From: Candidatus Pantoea bituminis
GTDB lineage: Bacteria > Pseudomonadota > Gammaproteobacteria > Enterobacterales > Enterobacteriaceae
Assembly: GCF_018842675.1 (NCBI RefSeq)
Contig: NZ_JAGTWO010000005.1
Location: 124,001 to 188,000 of the forward strand
Length of the DNA: 64,000 nucleotides
Direction of reading: 5' to 3'
Both the position numbers and the translations under genes were made by a program. This document shows positions 1-10,682 of this stretch, one piece after another. How positions within the stretch are numbered: the first letter of the stretch is position 1; each line of letters begins with the position of its first letter. The notes under the pieces are model-generated. The model did not search any database. It saw nothing but the letters and a program-made list of their open reading frames with translations, and was not told where the DNA came from.

Positions 1-2
1 TA

Positions 3-1310
3 GCCCATTTAGTTGTCCATTCTCAGCCTGATGAGCAGGCACATCAGGCTGCTAAACGAGGCGTGAAAGATTTTATCGCTGTCACCTGGCCGGTGTTACA
101 ACGTCACGTAATTGACAGCGGTTTGCCTACGCTACGCACTCTTTATGATGTGAAAGAGCCGCGATCGCGCGCGCTGTTGCTGGGATACGCCGGACATGCC
201 CTGGATTTTGATGATTTTCATGCAGATTTCCGTGGGCATCCTAGCACCGTTATTCTGCCTGCACTCATGGCATGGATATACCAGGCTGAAAGTGTGGATC
301 TGAACCGTTTTCTAGATGCTTACATTTTGGGTGTTGAAGTGGCAGGCCGTCTCGGTTTGGCCGTTACGCAACAGCATTACACATTGGGTTATCACAATAC
401 CGCGTCGCTTGGCACGCTGGCCGCTGCTGCTGCCCTGGCGCGATTAACAGAAGCCACCGAAGCCCAAACCGCGGTGCTTCTGGGTATCGCGGCAACGCAG
501 GCCAGCGGCTTACGAGCACAATTTGGATCGGCAGTTAAACCTTTACACGCAGGCTTAGCCGCTGAACGAGCCGTGAGTGCCACGCAACTGGCGCTGGCCG
601 AATTCCACGGGCAAGCCAGTACGGTGCTGGAAGCCTTTATAGCCAGTAGCAGCCAGGGTCAGCATCAACCTGAACGCCTGATTACTCACTGGGGAAATCC
701 CTGGCGGATCAGCTCGCCAGGGCTTGAATATAAACCTTTTGCCACCTGTAGCGGCACGCACAGCGCAGCCGAGGCCGCACGTGCAATACGCGAACAAGGA
801 CTTGCCAACGGTGAATCGCTGGAGAGTTTTCTGCGTAAAATTGAACGGATTGACGTGGCCTTTCCTCCGGGCGGCGATATCGCTGCATCCGTGCGCGTGC
901 CCAAAAATGGTATCGAGGCGCGTTTTAGTCTCGAATACGTTATTGCTGCCATGCTGATTTATAACGAGCTGCGCATGACTGACTTTGCCGAGGGTGACGT
1001 GAATGCTGACGTGCTCGCATTGGCTGCAAAGGTGCATCGCTGTCCTGACGAAACCGCCCCGCCGGATGCCTTAAACCCCGGGCTGAGATTTCATGACGTT
1101 GCTGTTCAACAGAGTGATGGAAAGACGTTACGTTGCCGACAAACACGTCAACAATCTTTGGCTACGCCGGTTGACGTTGAGGGTAAATTGCAGCGAGCAC
1201 TGGAAGCGGGATCACCTGAACAATGTGAAGCCATACTGAAAGCCTGTGAACTGCGCAATAACGCTGATTTAACCCAATTAACCGCTGCCGTTTTTAACGC
1301 ATTACATTGA
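3..1310 (+). CDS. MmgE/PrpD family protein, 5' end cut by window edge
   Basis: The reading frame is open from the first bases of the window, so the start codon lies upstream; the GTG at 63 is internal. The visible part starts in the segment that precedes the conserved glycine-rich block and keeps the family motif GHALDFDDFHA (about residue 65), followed by the helical N-terminal domain and the smaller C-terminal domain. The family includes 2-methylcitrate dehydratase PrpD and cis-aconitate-type lyases, but substrate cannot be read from sequence. It ends at a strong hairpin shared with the converging molybdoenzyme gene. Family assignment is firm; function is open. Confidence 0.85.
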   Translation, partial: AHLVVHSQPDEQAHQAAKRGVKDFIAVTWPVLQRHVIDSGLPTLRTLYDVKEPRSRALLLGYAGHALDFDDFHADFRGHPSTVILPALMAWIYQAESVDLNRFLDAYILGVEVAGRLGLAVTQQHYTLGYHNTASLGTLAAAAALARLTEATEAQTAVLLGIAATQASGLRAQFGSAVKPLHAGLAAERAVSATQLALAEFHGQASTVLEAFIASSSQGQHQPERLITHWGNPWRISSPGLEYKPFATCSGTHSAAEAARAIREQGLANGESLESFLRKIERIDVAFPPGGDIAASVRVPKNGIEARFSLEYVIAAMLIYNELRMTDFAEGDVNADVLALAAKVHRCPDETAPPDALNPGLRFHDVAVQQSDGKTLRCRQTRQQSLATPVDVEGKLQRALEAGSPEQCEAILKACELRNNADLTQLTAAVFNALH

Positions 1311-1328
1311 AATCAAAAAATGAAAACA

Positions 1329-1366
1329 AGAGGCTCGGGCGTGATACAGCGCCTGAGCCTCTCTTA
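1329..1366. terminator. bidirectional terminator hairpin
   Basis: GAGGCTC-G-GGC pairs with GCC-T-GAGCCTC around a short loop (11-bp stem with one G-T wobble), with A-rich flank on the left and T-rich flank on the right. It lies between the converging MmgE/PrpD and molybdoenzyme genes. Confidence 0.75.
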
Positions 1367-1424
1367 TTTGTTTGTTGAAACTCAAGGCTAAGTCTCAAAC
1401 GTGCCGGTAAGCCTCAAACGTCTT

Positions 1425-3709
1425 TCAAATCGTCGCTTCAGGTGGAAGAAAAGCGCGAACGTCAGGTGCGTCGCCCAAAAATTTCCTCACCTCTATCACC
1501 GTGATCTGGCCGGTACACCCCTGCGCCAGCGAAGATGTGCCAATATCGTTGGTCAAGACATTCGGGTTGCCGTGACGACACAAAGGCCGGGCTGCATGCA
1601 CATCTACCGGGTCATACCAGGCGCCGGTCGGAAGCTGAATAACGCCAGGCATAACATCTGTGGTCACGCGAGCGCTGGCCAGTACGTGTCCGCGTAGATT
1701 AAACAGCTCAATAACATCACCCTGTTTAATGCCGCGCCGACTGGCATCTATCGGGTTGAGGCTGCACACCTCACGTCCATTTTGTTTACCGCTTTGACTG
1801 TAGGCTCCAAAATCGAGTTGGCTGTGCAGTCGCGTTGCGGGTTGATTGGCAATCAGCCAAAGCGGATATTCTGCATTCGGTTTTTCACGCGGCTCACGCC
1901 AAACCGGATGTCCAGGACAGCTCTCGTAACCGAAACTGGCAATGGTCGCCGAGTAGATTTCGATTTTTCCGCTTGCCGTAGGTAGCGGCTTCGCATCGGG
2001 ATCGGCGCGAAAAGCGTTGATCATGCGTCCGGCATCGTTCAACTGCGGCAGCGTTAAGAAACCTTGTTGCCAAAAGTCATCAAAATCGGGGTGCTGACGC
2101 GGTGCGCCGCTAATTTTTCCTGCATTTGACCATAGAGATGACGTAACCAACCTTGTGTATCGCGCCCTTCGGTAAACGCCTGCTCGCCACCTAAACGTTT
2201 AGCCAGCTCGGTGAAGATCACATAATCATCTTTTGCCTGGGCATAAGGCGCGGCAACCGGTTGCATAGCAATTAAATGGCGATCGGTTGGGGCGCCGCCA
2301 ATATCTTCTCGCTCCAGCGTCATGGTCGCTGGCAACACAATGTCCGCGTGACGAGCAGTGGCGGTCCAGGCAATTTCGTGCACGATCAACGTATCAAGCT
2401 GACAGAATCCACGTCGTAAACGCGCTAAATCCTGATGATGATGAAAAGGATTGCCGCCTGCCCAATAGGCCAGTTTGATGTCGGGATAGGTTAAACGGCG
2501 TCCGTTATAATCAAACTTTTCACCTGGATGCAGCAACATATCAACGATGCGCGCCACAGGAATAAAGCGATCAATACCATTTTTACCCTGCGGCAACGCC
2601 GGGAAACTCACCAGATTATGTTGTTTACCGTAATGACCCAGCGCGCCAAGTGCATAGGTATAGCCGCCGCCCGGTAAGCCCGGTTGACCCAATGCTGCCG
2701 CTAACACTAATCCAAGCCACACCGGCTGTTCACCGAATTCTGCGCGTTGAAGCGCATGGGCCACCGTGACAAGCACGCGTCGACCCTGTAACGAGCGGGC
2801 AATATCCCTAATATGATCTGCTGACAGACCACAAATCTGCGCTGCCCACTGCGCATCGCGTTTCACGCCATCCTCTTCACCGAGGATATACGCTTTCATT
2901 GTCTCCCAACCGACACAGTAACGCGCCAGAAAGGCTTCATCGGTTAACTGATGTTCAATCAACACGGCAAGCAAACCGAGGATAAAGGCCGCATCGGTGC
3001 CGGGATTCAGCGCTATCCATTCACCCTGCGCTTCAGCCGGGAGATCGCTTTTTAACGGACTAACCGAAACAAAGCGTGCGCCGCGTGCGGAAGCTTGCTG
3101 CATGTAGCCGCGTTCGGTGTGTTCGCTGACGCCACCGCTGGCAACCTGTGAATTTTTTAATGCTAAGCCACCGAATGCCAGGACGATGTCGCTGTGCTCG
3201 GCAATCTCTTGCCAGCTGACCCCACGCCGGGCAATTTCATTCATGTCGCCCACAATGTGCGGCAACAACACCGATGCGGAACCCGAGCTGTAGCTGTTAA
3301 CCGAACGAACATAGCCGCCAAGGGTGGTGTTCAGAAAGCGATGAACCTGACTTTGGGCATGGTGAAAGCGGCCAGCGCTGGACCAGCCATACGATCCACC
3401 GAAAACCCCTTCCGGCCCATAACTGTTTTTAACGCGAGTGAGCTCAGCGGCGATCAGGGAATAAGCGTGATCCCAACTCACCGCCACAAACTCATCATCG
3501 CCACGGCGTGAATCTGCGCCGGGTCCCTTCTCCAGCCAGCCGCGACGGATCATCGGTTGCGTCACGCGCGCCGGATGATCGAGAACGTGCGTAAAGTTGT
3601 TTAGTAGCGGGCTGGGATCGGGATCGCCGCTGAAGGGTTCAATCATTAACGAATTGCCGTTAGGGCGTGCGCGAAAAGCACCCCAGTGCGAACTGTGCAT
3701 GCTGGACAT
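1425..3709 (-). CDS. BisC/TorZ-type molybdopterin oxidoreductase (S- or N-oxide reductase), frameshifted
   Basis: Two overlapping frames (3709-2054 and 2150-1425) are consecutive parts of one protein of about 761 aa, the usual length of BisC/TorZ. Adding one base to the G run at 2088-2091 joins them through ...VSTPDFDDFW. The N-terminus (SHWGAF..., PMIRRGWLEKG) and the block around NSYSSGSA, which should carry the serine ligand to molybdenum, are typical of the DMSO reductase family; the C-terminal molybdopterin-dinucleotide-binding domain contains TASGKIEIYS and QPATRLHSQLD. No Tat signal is present, so it is predicted cytoplasmic like BisC. It starts 23 bp after the ABC ATPase gene and is probably the last gene of that operon. 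Methionine sulfoxide, biotin sulfoxide or TMAO are all possible substrates. Confidence 0.85.
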
Positions 3710-3732
3710 GATATTCCCAGTTAAAACGGTGC

Positions 3733-4493
3733 CTAAAGCACCGTTGAAATGAAATTACGTACGCGACCATTTTCAGGATCATCCAGCACCTGCTGGGTTG
3801 GGCCGGCAGCCACTATCGCCCCCGCCTCCATGAACACGATGTTATCGGCCACTTCACGCGCAAAGCCGATTTCATGTGTAACAATCACCATAGTGATGCC
3901 AGAGTGTGCCAGTTGCTGAATGACCTGGAGTACTTCCCCACCAGCTCTGGATCTAACGCGGAAGTGGGTTCATCAAACAGCATTACGCCGGGATCCATCG
4001 CTAAGGCGCGGGCAATCGCTACGCGCTGCTGCTGTCCGCCCGACAGATTTTGCGGCCATTCATCTTCGCGTCCCGCCAGTCCCACCTGTTGCAGCAATTT
4101 TCTGCCTTTCTCGGTTGCTTGCTGACGGCTCTGTTTTTTCACGCGCATGGGCGCATCAATAATGTTCTGCAACACGGTACGGTGCGGGAAAAGGTTGAAC
4201 TGCTGAAACACCATGCCAATCTGACTGCGTTGACGCGCTACGTCACGGCTATTAAGTTCGTGCAGCGCCTGGCCCTTCTGCTTATATCCCACCATTTCGC
4301 CACCAATACGGATGGTGCCGCCATCGAGCTTTTCGAGATGATTAATGCAGCGCAACAGGGTTGATTTGCCTGAGCCGGATGGGCCGAGGATCACCGTGAC
4401 CGAACCCGCCGGAATATCAAGGTTTACCGCATCCAAAATCGTGTTACCGGAAAAGCGCTTAGTGACTTTACGTAACGTAATTGCTTCAGCCAT
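3733..4493 (-). CDS. polar amino acid ABC transporter ATP-binding protein (GlnQ/HisP type), frameshifted
   Basis: Walker A GPSGSGKST, signature LSGGQQQRVAIA and Walker B VMLFDEPTSALDP are all intact. The frame then breaks at LVGK and stops early. Adding one base to the C run at 3936-3939 restores ...LVGEVLQVIQQLAHSG and the H-loop IVTHEIGFA, ending at 3733 for a total of about 253 aa, normal for the family. The ATG at 4493 is preferred over the GTG at 4502 because AAGGAG sits 8 bp before the ATG and abuts the GTG. The gene overlaps the end of the permease gene. Confidence 0.88.
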
Positions 4494-5409
4494 TGCTGAC
4501 ACTCCTTGCGGCTTTAGGCAGCGTGAAACCGGTAATAATGCTCAACCAACCACGCTTTTCACGGCGCGTGACGCCACGCGAGAAGTAGCGTTCAACATAA
4601 TATTGTCCGATCGACAACACCGAGGTCATCAGCAGATACCATAAGGTGGCGACTAACAGCAGCGGGATCACTTCATAAGTACGCTGGTAAATAATCTGCG
4701 CAGAGAACAGAACGTCTTGAAGTGAGATAACTGAAACCACGGCGGTTGTTTTAAGCTGACCGATAATTTCGTTACCCGCAGGCGGCAGAATGGCGCGCAT
4801 CGCCTGCGGTAAAACGGTATGCCGAAAAATTTGTGCTGGTCGATAACCCAATGCACGGGCCGCTTCAAGCTGACCATTTCCTACGCTTTGGATACCGGCT
4901 CGCACAATTTCAGCCGCATAAGCAGATTGATGCATGACTAAGGCGATCACTGCTGCACTGAACGGACTCACTAACGCGTTAGACTGCGCACTCCAGAGCT
5001 CACCGACTCCCGGCAAAGAGAGCGCTATCGTGGGGTAAAGTGCCGCGATGTTGTACCACAGAAACAGTTGCACCAGCATCGGCACACCGCGGAAGAACCA
5101 GGTGTAAGCCCAGCTCACCGCAACCAACACCGGATTGGATGAGAGTCGCATCAACGCCAGCACGGTTCCGAAAGCAAAACCGAGCACGATTGATATGGCG
5201 GTGAGCTGCAGCGTCATCAAAACGCCCTGCAGAATTGACGCTTCAGTAAAACTCTCTGCGATAATGCCCCACTCAAAGCGTGGGTTGTTCATCATCGAAT
5301 GCGCCATTGCCACTACGCAGAACAGCACCACCAAGGCGCTGAACCAACGACCGTAATAGCGTTTACTTACGATGCGTAAATCATCAGTGTGTTCGGAGTG
5401 TGAACTCAT
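4486..5409 (-). CDS. polar amino acid ABC transporter permease (HisM/GlnP type)
   Basis: A 307-aa inner-membrane protein with a TM helix near residue 25 and the transmembrane domain that follows. It carries the EAA loop (GQLEAARALGYRPAQIFRHTVLP) expected to contact the ATPase. It is a single permease, so it probably works as a homodimer. Its start overlaps the stop of the binding-protein gene by four bases (ATGA), and its end overlaps the ATPase gene, so the three genes form one translationally coupled importer. The N-terminal extension of about 50 residues is longer than in GlnP, as in many proteobacterial homologues of this subgroup. Confidence 0.9.
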   Translation of the reverse strand: MSSHSEHTDDLRIVSKRYYGRWFSALVVLFCVVAMAHSMMNNPRFEWGIIAESFTEASILQGVLMTLQLTAISIVLGFAFGTVLALMRLSSNPVLVAVSWAYTWFFRGVPMLVQLFLWYNIAALYPTIALSLPGVGELWSAQSNALVSPFSAAVIALVMHQSAYAAEIVRAGIQSVGNGQLEAARALGYRPAQIFRHTVLPQAMRAILPPAGNEIIGQLKTTAVVSVISLQDVLFSAQIIYQRTYEVIPLLLVATLWYLLMTSVLSIGQYYVERYFSRGVTRREKRGWLSIITGFTLPKAARSVSNG

Positions 5410-6302
5410 TTGAAAATCTCTTCGTTACGTTTGGCTTCCGTTACTGCACCGAAACCAATGCCCCAATGATCGAGAATTTTTTGGTAGTTGCCATCTTTGA
5501 TCAGAGAATTCAGCGCGGCCTGAACAGCAGGTTCAAGCGGAGAATCTTTCGGAAAAGCAACGGAGACAGGCGCGTCATCAACATGGATTTCACCGCTTAA
5601 CGCCAAAGGTTTGATCAGCTTGGTCTGCCAGCTCAGGCCCTCATAAGGACCAAAAAACATCGGTACGCGACCACTTACAACAGCCTGAACGCCAGCAGGG
5701 CGATCGGGAAATACCGCCACTTTAATCGGCTGCTTCCCAGCGGCCTCACAGGCTTTGCTGGCTTGTTCCAGCCGCATGATTTGCGTTGTTCCCGCGCCTG
5801 CACCGACCTCTTTACCGCATACGGCATCAAAGGCGGTAAAAGGGGCAATGTTGGCAGACTTCAAAGAAATAATGCCGAGGCGACTGGCGTTATAGTAGCC
5901 AACAAAATCGACCTGTTTCAGGCGGGTTTGCGTGGCATTGATGTTAGATAAGGCAACATCGTAGCGACCGGTTTTTAAACCCGGAATGATATTGTCGAAA
6001 CCGCCGGTATCGCGCCATTGCACTTTGATACCCAGACGTTCACCCACCGCATTCATAATGTCGATTTCACGGCCTGCCAGGGTTTTATTGTCTTCCTTAA
6101 AGAAGGTGGTTGGCGGCGTATTAGGGTTGGTTCCAGCGACGATATATCCGCGCTGAGTAATATCTGGCGGCAGCAGGCTCTTTAGTTTGGCATCGGCATC
6201 GACATGCAGCGAACTGTCAGTGGGAACAGAAACATCGGCAGCGTTAGCGAAGTGAGTGGTCATTACGAGCGCTAATAAGGTCATTCCTTTAGTTAATTTC
6301 AC
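5406..6302 (-). CDS. ABC transporter periplasmic substrate-binding protein (amino-acid type)
   Basis: Family 3 solute-binding protein of about 298 aa. The GTG at 6302 is chosen as start because AGGAGAAAGG lies five bases before it; it gives a clean signal peptide ending ...THFANA. The mature part contains the family blocks YIVAGTNPNTPPTTF, LAGREIDIMNAVGERLG and RYDVALSNI. It is the first gene of the operon binding protein-permease-ATPase-BisC/TorZ-like enzyme. The ligand cannot be told from sequence; the neighbouring oxide reductase hints at an oxidised sulfur or nitrogen compound. Confidence 0.9.
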   Translation of the reverse strand: MKLTKGMTLLALVMTTHFANAADVSVPTDSSLHVDADAKLKSLLPPDITQRGYIVAGTNPNTPPTTFFKEDNKTLAGREIDIMNAVGERLGIKVQWRDTGGFDNIIPGLKTGRYDVALSNINATQTRLKQVDFVGYYNASRLGIISLKSANIAPFTAFDAVCGKEVGAGAGTTQIMRLEQASKACEAAGKQPIKVAVFPDRPAGVQAVVSGRVPMFFGPYEGLSWQTKLIKPLALSGEIHVDDAPVSVAFPKDSPLEPAVQAALNSLIKDGNYQKILDHWGIGFGAVTEAKRNEEIFK

Positions 6303-6845
6303 TGGAACCTTTCTCCTGATAAGAATCATCAAATATTCTCCAAAATGGGAGAATTAACATCATCAAAGTAAACCGTTTATAACGTTACACCGCCGCCAAT
6401 TCATTGGCTGTCGCTGACGCAGATCATTGTCTGTGAATATATGCATCTATAACAAATGCGAAAAACATCTAAGCTTTTGCTAAAAATGACTTTAGGAAGA
6501 GTGTTTAGGAATAAAGCTATGCCAGGGGTTATTACCCTATACTTTTAAACGAGAAAATCGTGTTTATAGTTATTAATTAAATCAAACAGTAAAGCCAGGC
6601 AAAGCGGCCTAAAAAATCAATACATACAATAAGTTTGATGAGATTCGACATAAAACAGCCGATCAATCCAACCGCCAGACATCAGATTAATCGCGATGCA
6701 TCAACCCTTTATAGATCTAAAGAATTAAAGCAATATCGTTATCGGTATTCCGTTAAGTTATTAGATATAACATTTAAAATCTATTTTAAGTCACCCACTT
6801 CATTCTTAACGATTATTTATTACTCACTGGTTATTTTAATTATAT
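6303..6845. other. gene-free AT-rich stretch
   Basis: About 540 bp between the ABC operon start and the integrase end. It is richer in A+T than the flanks and must hold the ABC operon promoter. An open frame at 6635-6865 has no convincing ribosome site or recognisable product. No attachment-site repeat could be recognised by eye. Confidence 0.4.
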
Positions 6846-7931
6846 TCATGATGACATGTACATGAGTGACATATCACTCAAGACTAGCTTTTCACCTTCG
6901 AATCGATGCCGCAATACATAATAACTTTCACAGGACGTGATTTGCAGTAAAGCATCTGAATAGTTATTTAGCGCCTCACGCATTTGGTCCAAATAGTTAT
7001 GTGTATCATAAACGCGGTCAATTCCTTCCAGTGCATGGTTCATGATTTTTCGAGCGACATCGTTTGGCGTATCTAATGCAGATAACTTCGAACGTGCGGT
7101 TCGACGCAGGTCTCGCGGTGAAAATGGCTCAAGTCCTAATCCGCGCGGGGCCCGAATCATCCGCCGCAATGCCTGGTTAAGTGCGCCTTTCGATAGCGGT
7201 TGCTGCGCATCACGCGGCGCGGGAACTAGCCAGGGCGATCGCGAATCCGATGATTTTATTAACTCTTCGATACACAGACGCATCAGCGGTGAAATCGGCA
7301 AAATGTGTTCACGCTGCGACTTGTTACGCGTGCCCTGCTTCCACAAACCCAATTGCAGATCAAACTCAGATTTCTGGGCCTGAATAATTTCATCTGGACG
7401 CCGCGCACTCGCCAGGCACAAACGCAGCGCCCAGCGCGCTTGTTCAGAAAGCGCCCAGTTATCAAGCCCATGCCAAAAAACCCAGATTTCGGCGTCAGAT
7501 AATTGTCGGGTTCGAGGCGGCGTAGCGCGTCCGGCCACGTCGCGTTTTTTCATGGAAGCGATTGGCGAATGATCGAGATAGCCCTGAATTTCCGCCCAGG
7601 CTAAAAACTGTTTAGTTAAGGCAAAAACGCGCCGCGCTTCTTCTTTTTTACCGTCAGCGATCAGGATGTTGTAAAGGCGATTCAATCGTAACCGGGTAAT
7701 GCTTTTCAGCGGAAGTGAGCCGATCTGCGGCAGCACATGTTTGAGTAAAGAGGAGATAGCGATCTCGGGTCGACGTCGAGTAACCAGTAACGAAAGTTTT
7801 ACCCACACTTTCATCACCTGCTCTACCGTGCCTTCATCACCAAAATTATCGAGTTGGCCAAGTGAAGAGGTTTTGATGTCGGCCAGCCAAACCAAAACAT
7901 GACGACCAACGTGTGATGAAGACAGTGTCAT
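6846..7931 (-). CDS. tyrosine-type site-specific integrase
   Basis: 361 aa from the ATG at 7931 (GGGAAG seven bases upstream; an in-frame TTG at 7937 is less likely). The C-terminal catalytic domain has the first Arg in LASARRPDEI, the His-x-x-Arg-like block DLRRTARS, the HALEG histidine and the nucleophile Tyr nine residues later in DRVYDTH. This resembles P4-like phage/island integrases. An N-terminal core-binding domain precedes it, but the arm-binding part looks shorter or divergent. No tRNA, excisionase or phage gene lies nearby, so it may be a remnant of an island or a stand-alone recombinase. Confidence 0.85.
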   Translation of the reverse strand: MTLSSSHVGRHVLVWLADIKTSSLGQLDNFGDEGTVEQVMKVWVKLSLLVTRRRPEIAISSLLKHVLPQIGSLPLKSITRLRLNRLYNILIADGKKEEARRVFALTKQFLAWAEIQGYLDHSPIASMKKRDVAGRATPPRTRQLSDAEIWVFWHGLDNWALSEQARWALRLCLASARRPDEIIQAQKSEFDLQLGLWKQGTRNKSQREHILPISPLMRLCIEELIKSSDSRSPWLVPAPRDAQQPLSKGALNQALRRMIRAPRGLGLEPFSPRDLRRTARSKLSALDTPNDVARKIMNHALEGIDRVYDTHNYLDQMREALNNYSDALLQITSCESYYVLRHRFEGEKLVLSDMSLMYMSS

Positions 7932-8167
7932 TCGCAAACTTCCCTTTCCAACGCGCAGCTACACAAGTGTTAAACAACGCATTTTACTGCCCAATTGCGT
8001 GTGACTCCAGACTTAATAGGTCTGGAGTCATAAAGACGCGTTTTAACGTATTTTGCTAACCTTATCGACCTGATTACCGGCTCAAAATTAGATTGGAGCA
8101 GCGTTTTTTTGCTGTTTATTTAACCAATTGTGGAGGAATGTAAAGGTGTTACGCCGATATATACAAT

Positions 8168-8186
8168 GATAACTATTATCATTATC
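8168..8186 (+). promoter_or_regulatory. Fur box
   Basis: GATAACTATTATCATTATC matches the 19-bp Fur consensus at 16 positions and lies about 46 bp before the siderophore receptor start, so iron repression of the receptor is expected. Confidence 0.85.
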
Positions 8187-8232
8187 ATACGCATTTACTT
8201 ACAAACGTTAACGTATCAGGGAGATTGATTAA

Positions 8233-10418
8233 GTGAATGTAACTACGCATGTCCAGAAGCGTCCCATCGCGCTTTTGCTGGCTGGACTGTTGAGCACTTC
8301 TGCTTACGGCGCTAATGAAGAAGAAACGGATAAATTGGCTGACGGTGAAACCATGTTAGTCACCGCCGAACAGGAATTAAAACAACAACCTGGCGTCTCA
8401 ACCATTACGGCGCAGGATATTGAAAAAAGCCCGCCTGTAAATGACCTTTCCGACATCATTCGCAAAATGCCTGGCGTCAATCTTACCGGTAATACGGCTA
8501 ACGGCAGTCGCGGCAATAACCGCCAAATTGATATTCGCGGGATGGGACCAGAAAATACCTTGATCCTGATCGATGGTGTTCCCGCCTCCTCGCGCAACTC
8601 TGTACGTTATAGCTGGCGCGGCGAACGTGATTCCCGCGGCGACACTAACTGGGTGCCGCCAGAAATGGTGGAACGTATTGAAGTCATTCGCGGTCCTGCT
8701 GCTGCACGTTACGGTTCTGGCGCAGCGGGCGGCGTCGTTAACATTATTACCAAACGGCCCACTAATGACTGGCATGGATCGTTATCGCTTTACACTAATC
8801 AACCGGAAGATGACAAAGAAGGTGCAACGAAACGCGCCAACTTTAATTTGAGCGGCCCGCTGGCAGGCGACGCATTAACGATGCGCTTGTACGGCAACAT
8901 CAATAAAACCGATGCTGATGCTTTCGACATCAACACTGCAGAAAATGGTTCTGCCGCAGCTGGGCGCGAAGGTGTGCGTAACAAAGATATTAACTCGGTA
9001 CTTTCGTGGAAACTGACGCCAGAGCAAATTCTGGATTTTAGTTATGGCTATAGCCGACAAGGCAATATCTACGCTGGCGATACGCAATACAGTAACGGTG
9101 GCGGCAATGCGCTGATTGAATCTCTGCAAGGTGATGAAACCAATCGCCTTTACCGCCAAAGTTATGGCATCGCGCATAATGGTATTTGGGATTGGGGACA
9201 GTCGAAACTGACTTTCAACTACGAAAAAACCAACAATACGCGTTTGCAGGAAGGAACCACCGGCAGCAGTGAAGGCCGCATTAACAGCAATACTTACACC
9301 ACCAGCCGATTTGAAAGTTACCGCGCTGGCAGCGAAGTCAGTTTCCCGCTGGAATTATTGCGGGATCAAACGGTTACTCTCGGTGCTGAATGGAATCGCG
9401 ATGAGCTTAACGATCCGGCATCCATGCAGGCAACCAACGCATCCGGTGTTGTGATTGGTGACGTAAGCGGCGATGCTTCAGCCCGAAACAGTAAAAACAC
9501 CGCAACCATCAGTTCACTCTATTTTGAAGACAACATTGCTGCGACTGACAGTACAGAAGTGATCCCGGCTTGCGCTTTGATTATCATGATAATTTTGGTG
9601 CTAACTGGAGCCCAAGCCTGAATATTTCACAGGGCTTAGGCGATCACTTCACGTTGAAGGCCGGTATTGCTCGCGCATTTAAAGCACCTAACCTTTATCA
9701 ATCCACAGAGGGTTATCTCCTTTCAACGCGCGGCAATGGTTGTCCAATCGGTATCGCCACCGGCAGTTGTTATTTATTGGGTAACGAAGATCTGGATCCT
9801 GAAGTTAGCGTAAACAAAGAGTTGGGGATTGAGTTCATCAATGAAGGTTACGTCGCTGGCATTACCTGGTTCCGTAATGATTACAAAAACAAAATTGTCG
9901 CCGGTACCGATATCATTGGCTATGCCTCGAATGGTAATAACATTCTGCAGTGGAGCAACGGCGGCAAAGCTGTGGTTGAAGGACTGGAAGGTAACATGAC
10001 GATCCCGGTCATTCGTGACACGTTGGAATGGCGTACTAACGCAACGTACATGATTCAGTCAAAAGACAAGGATACGGGAAATCCGCTTTCGATCATTCCC
10101 GAGTACACCATCAACACCATGTTGGACTGGCAGGTTACGCAAGATTTTTCCAGTAACCTGAACTGGACAATGTATGGTCGTCAAAAGCCGCGTGAATATG
10201 CAGAATCACGTACCGAAGCAGGCTCATTATCGACCAAAGAAGTGGGTGCCTATTCTGTTTTCGGTCTGAACTTCAACTACGATCTGACCAAAAATTTGCG
10301 GGCTAATGCCGGCATCAGCAACCTGCTGGATAAGCGTATTTATCGCGAAGCGGAAGGTGCTTCAACCTATAATGAGCCCGGTCGCGCCTATTATGCTGGC
10401 TTAACAATGTCATTCTGA
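8233..10418 (+). CDS. iroN: TonB-dependent catecholate siderophore receptor (IroN/FepA type), frameshifted
   Basis: The two halves (8233-9621 and 9570-10418) join into about 728 aa when one base is added to the CCCGG run at 9564-9568, giving the family segment VIPGLRFDYHDNFG. Order: signal peptide ending TSAYG, a TonB box region (ETMLVTA), plug domain with GNNRQIDIRGMGPENTLILIDG, then a 22-strand barrel ending in a C-terminal Phe. It resembles IroN more than FepA: it has the short GNGCPIG...GSCYLLGNEDLDPE loop and lacks the FepA C-terminal insertion. Likely ligands are enterobactin or salmochelin-like catecholates. A Fur box precedes it and a terminator follows. Confidence 0.9.
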
Positions 10419-10433
10419 TAGCAGGCTATTCTC

Positions 10434-10466
10434 AAAAAAGCGCTTCTTTATGAGGCGCTTTTTTTA
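10434..10466 (+). terminator. rho-independent terminator of the siderophore receptor
   Basis: AAAAAAGCGC pairs with GCGCTTTTTT around an 11-base loop and runs into a T tract, directly after the receptor stop. Confidence 0.85.
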
Positions 10467-10682
10467 TTTAAAAACAATCTCATAAGAGGAGTTATGTTTT
10501 TAGCATCGGTTTTATCAGGATGATTCGTGGAGTTTGGCGTGGGTCGGTTCTGATTTAGGTTGTGAACATAATGATTCTAGAGAGCACGCCCTCCTTTAGT
10601 GACAACGTCACATATATTTCCTTTGAAAAATCCCACTCAGCATGTAAATATACAAAACATATACGTTTCATATAGGCATAAT

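Noticed and set aside
1425..3709. Reading the BisC/TorZ halves as two separate subunits
   Set aside because: The second frame begins inside the first, lacks its own ribosome site, and a one-base repair gives one normal-length protein.
6635..6865. 76-aa plus-strand frame in the AT-rich gap before the integrase
   Set aside because: No ribosome site, no recognisable family, composition looks like translated AT-rich spacer, and its end overlaps the integrase stop.
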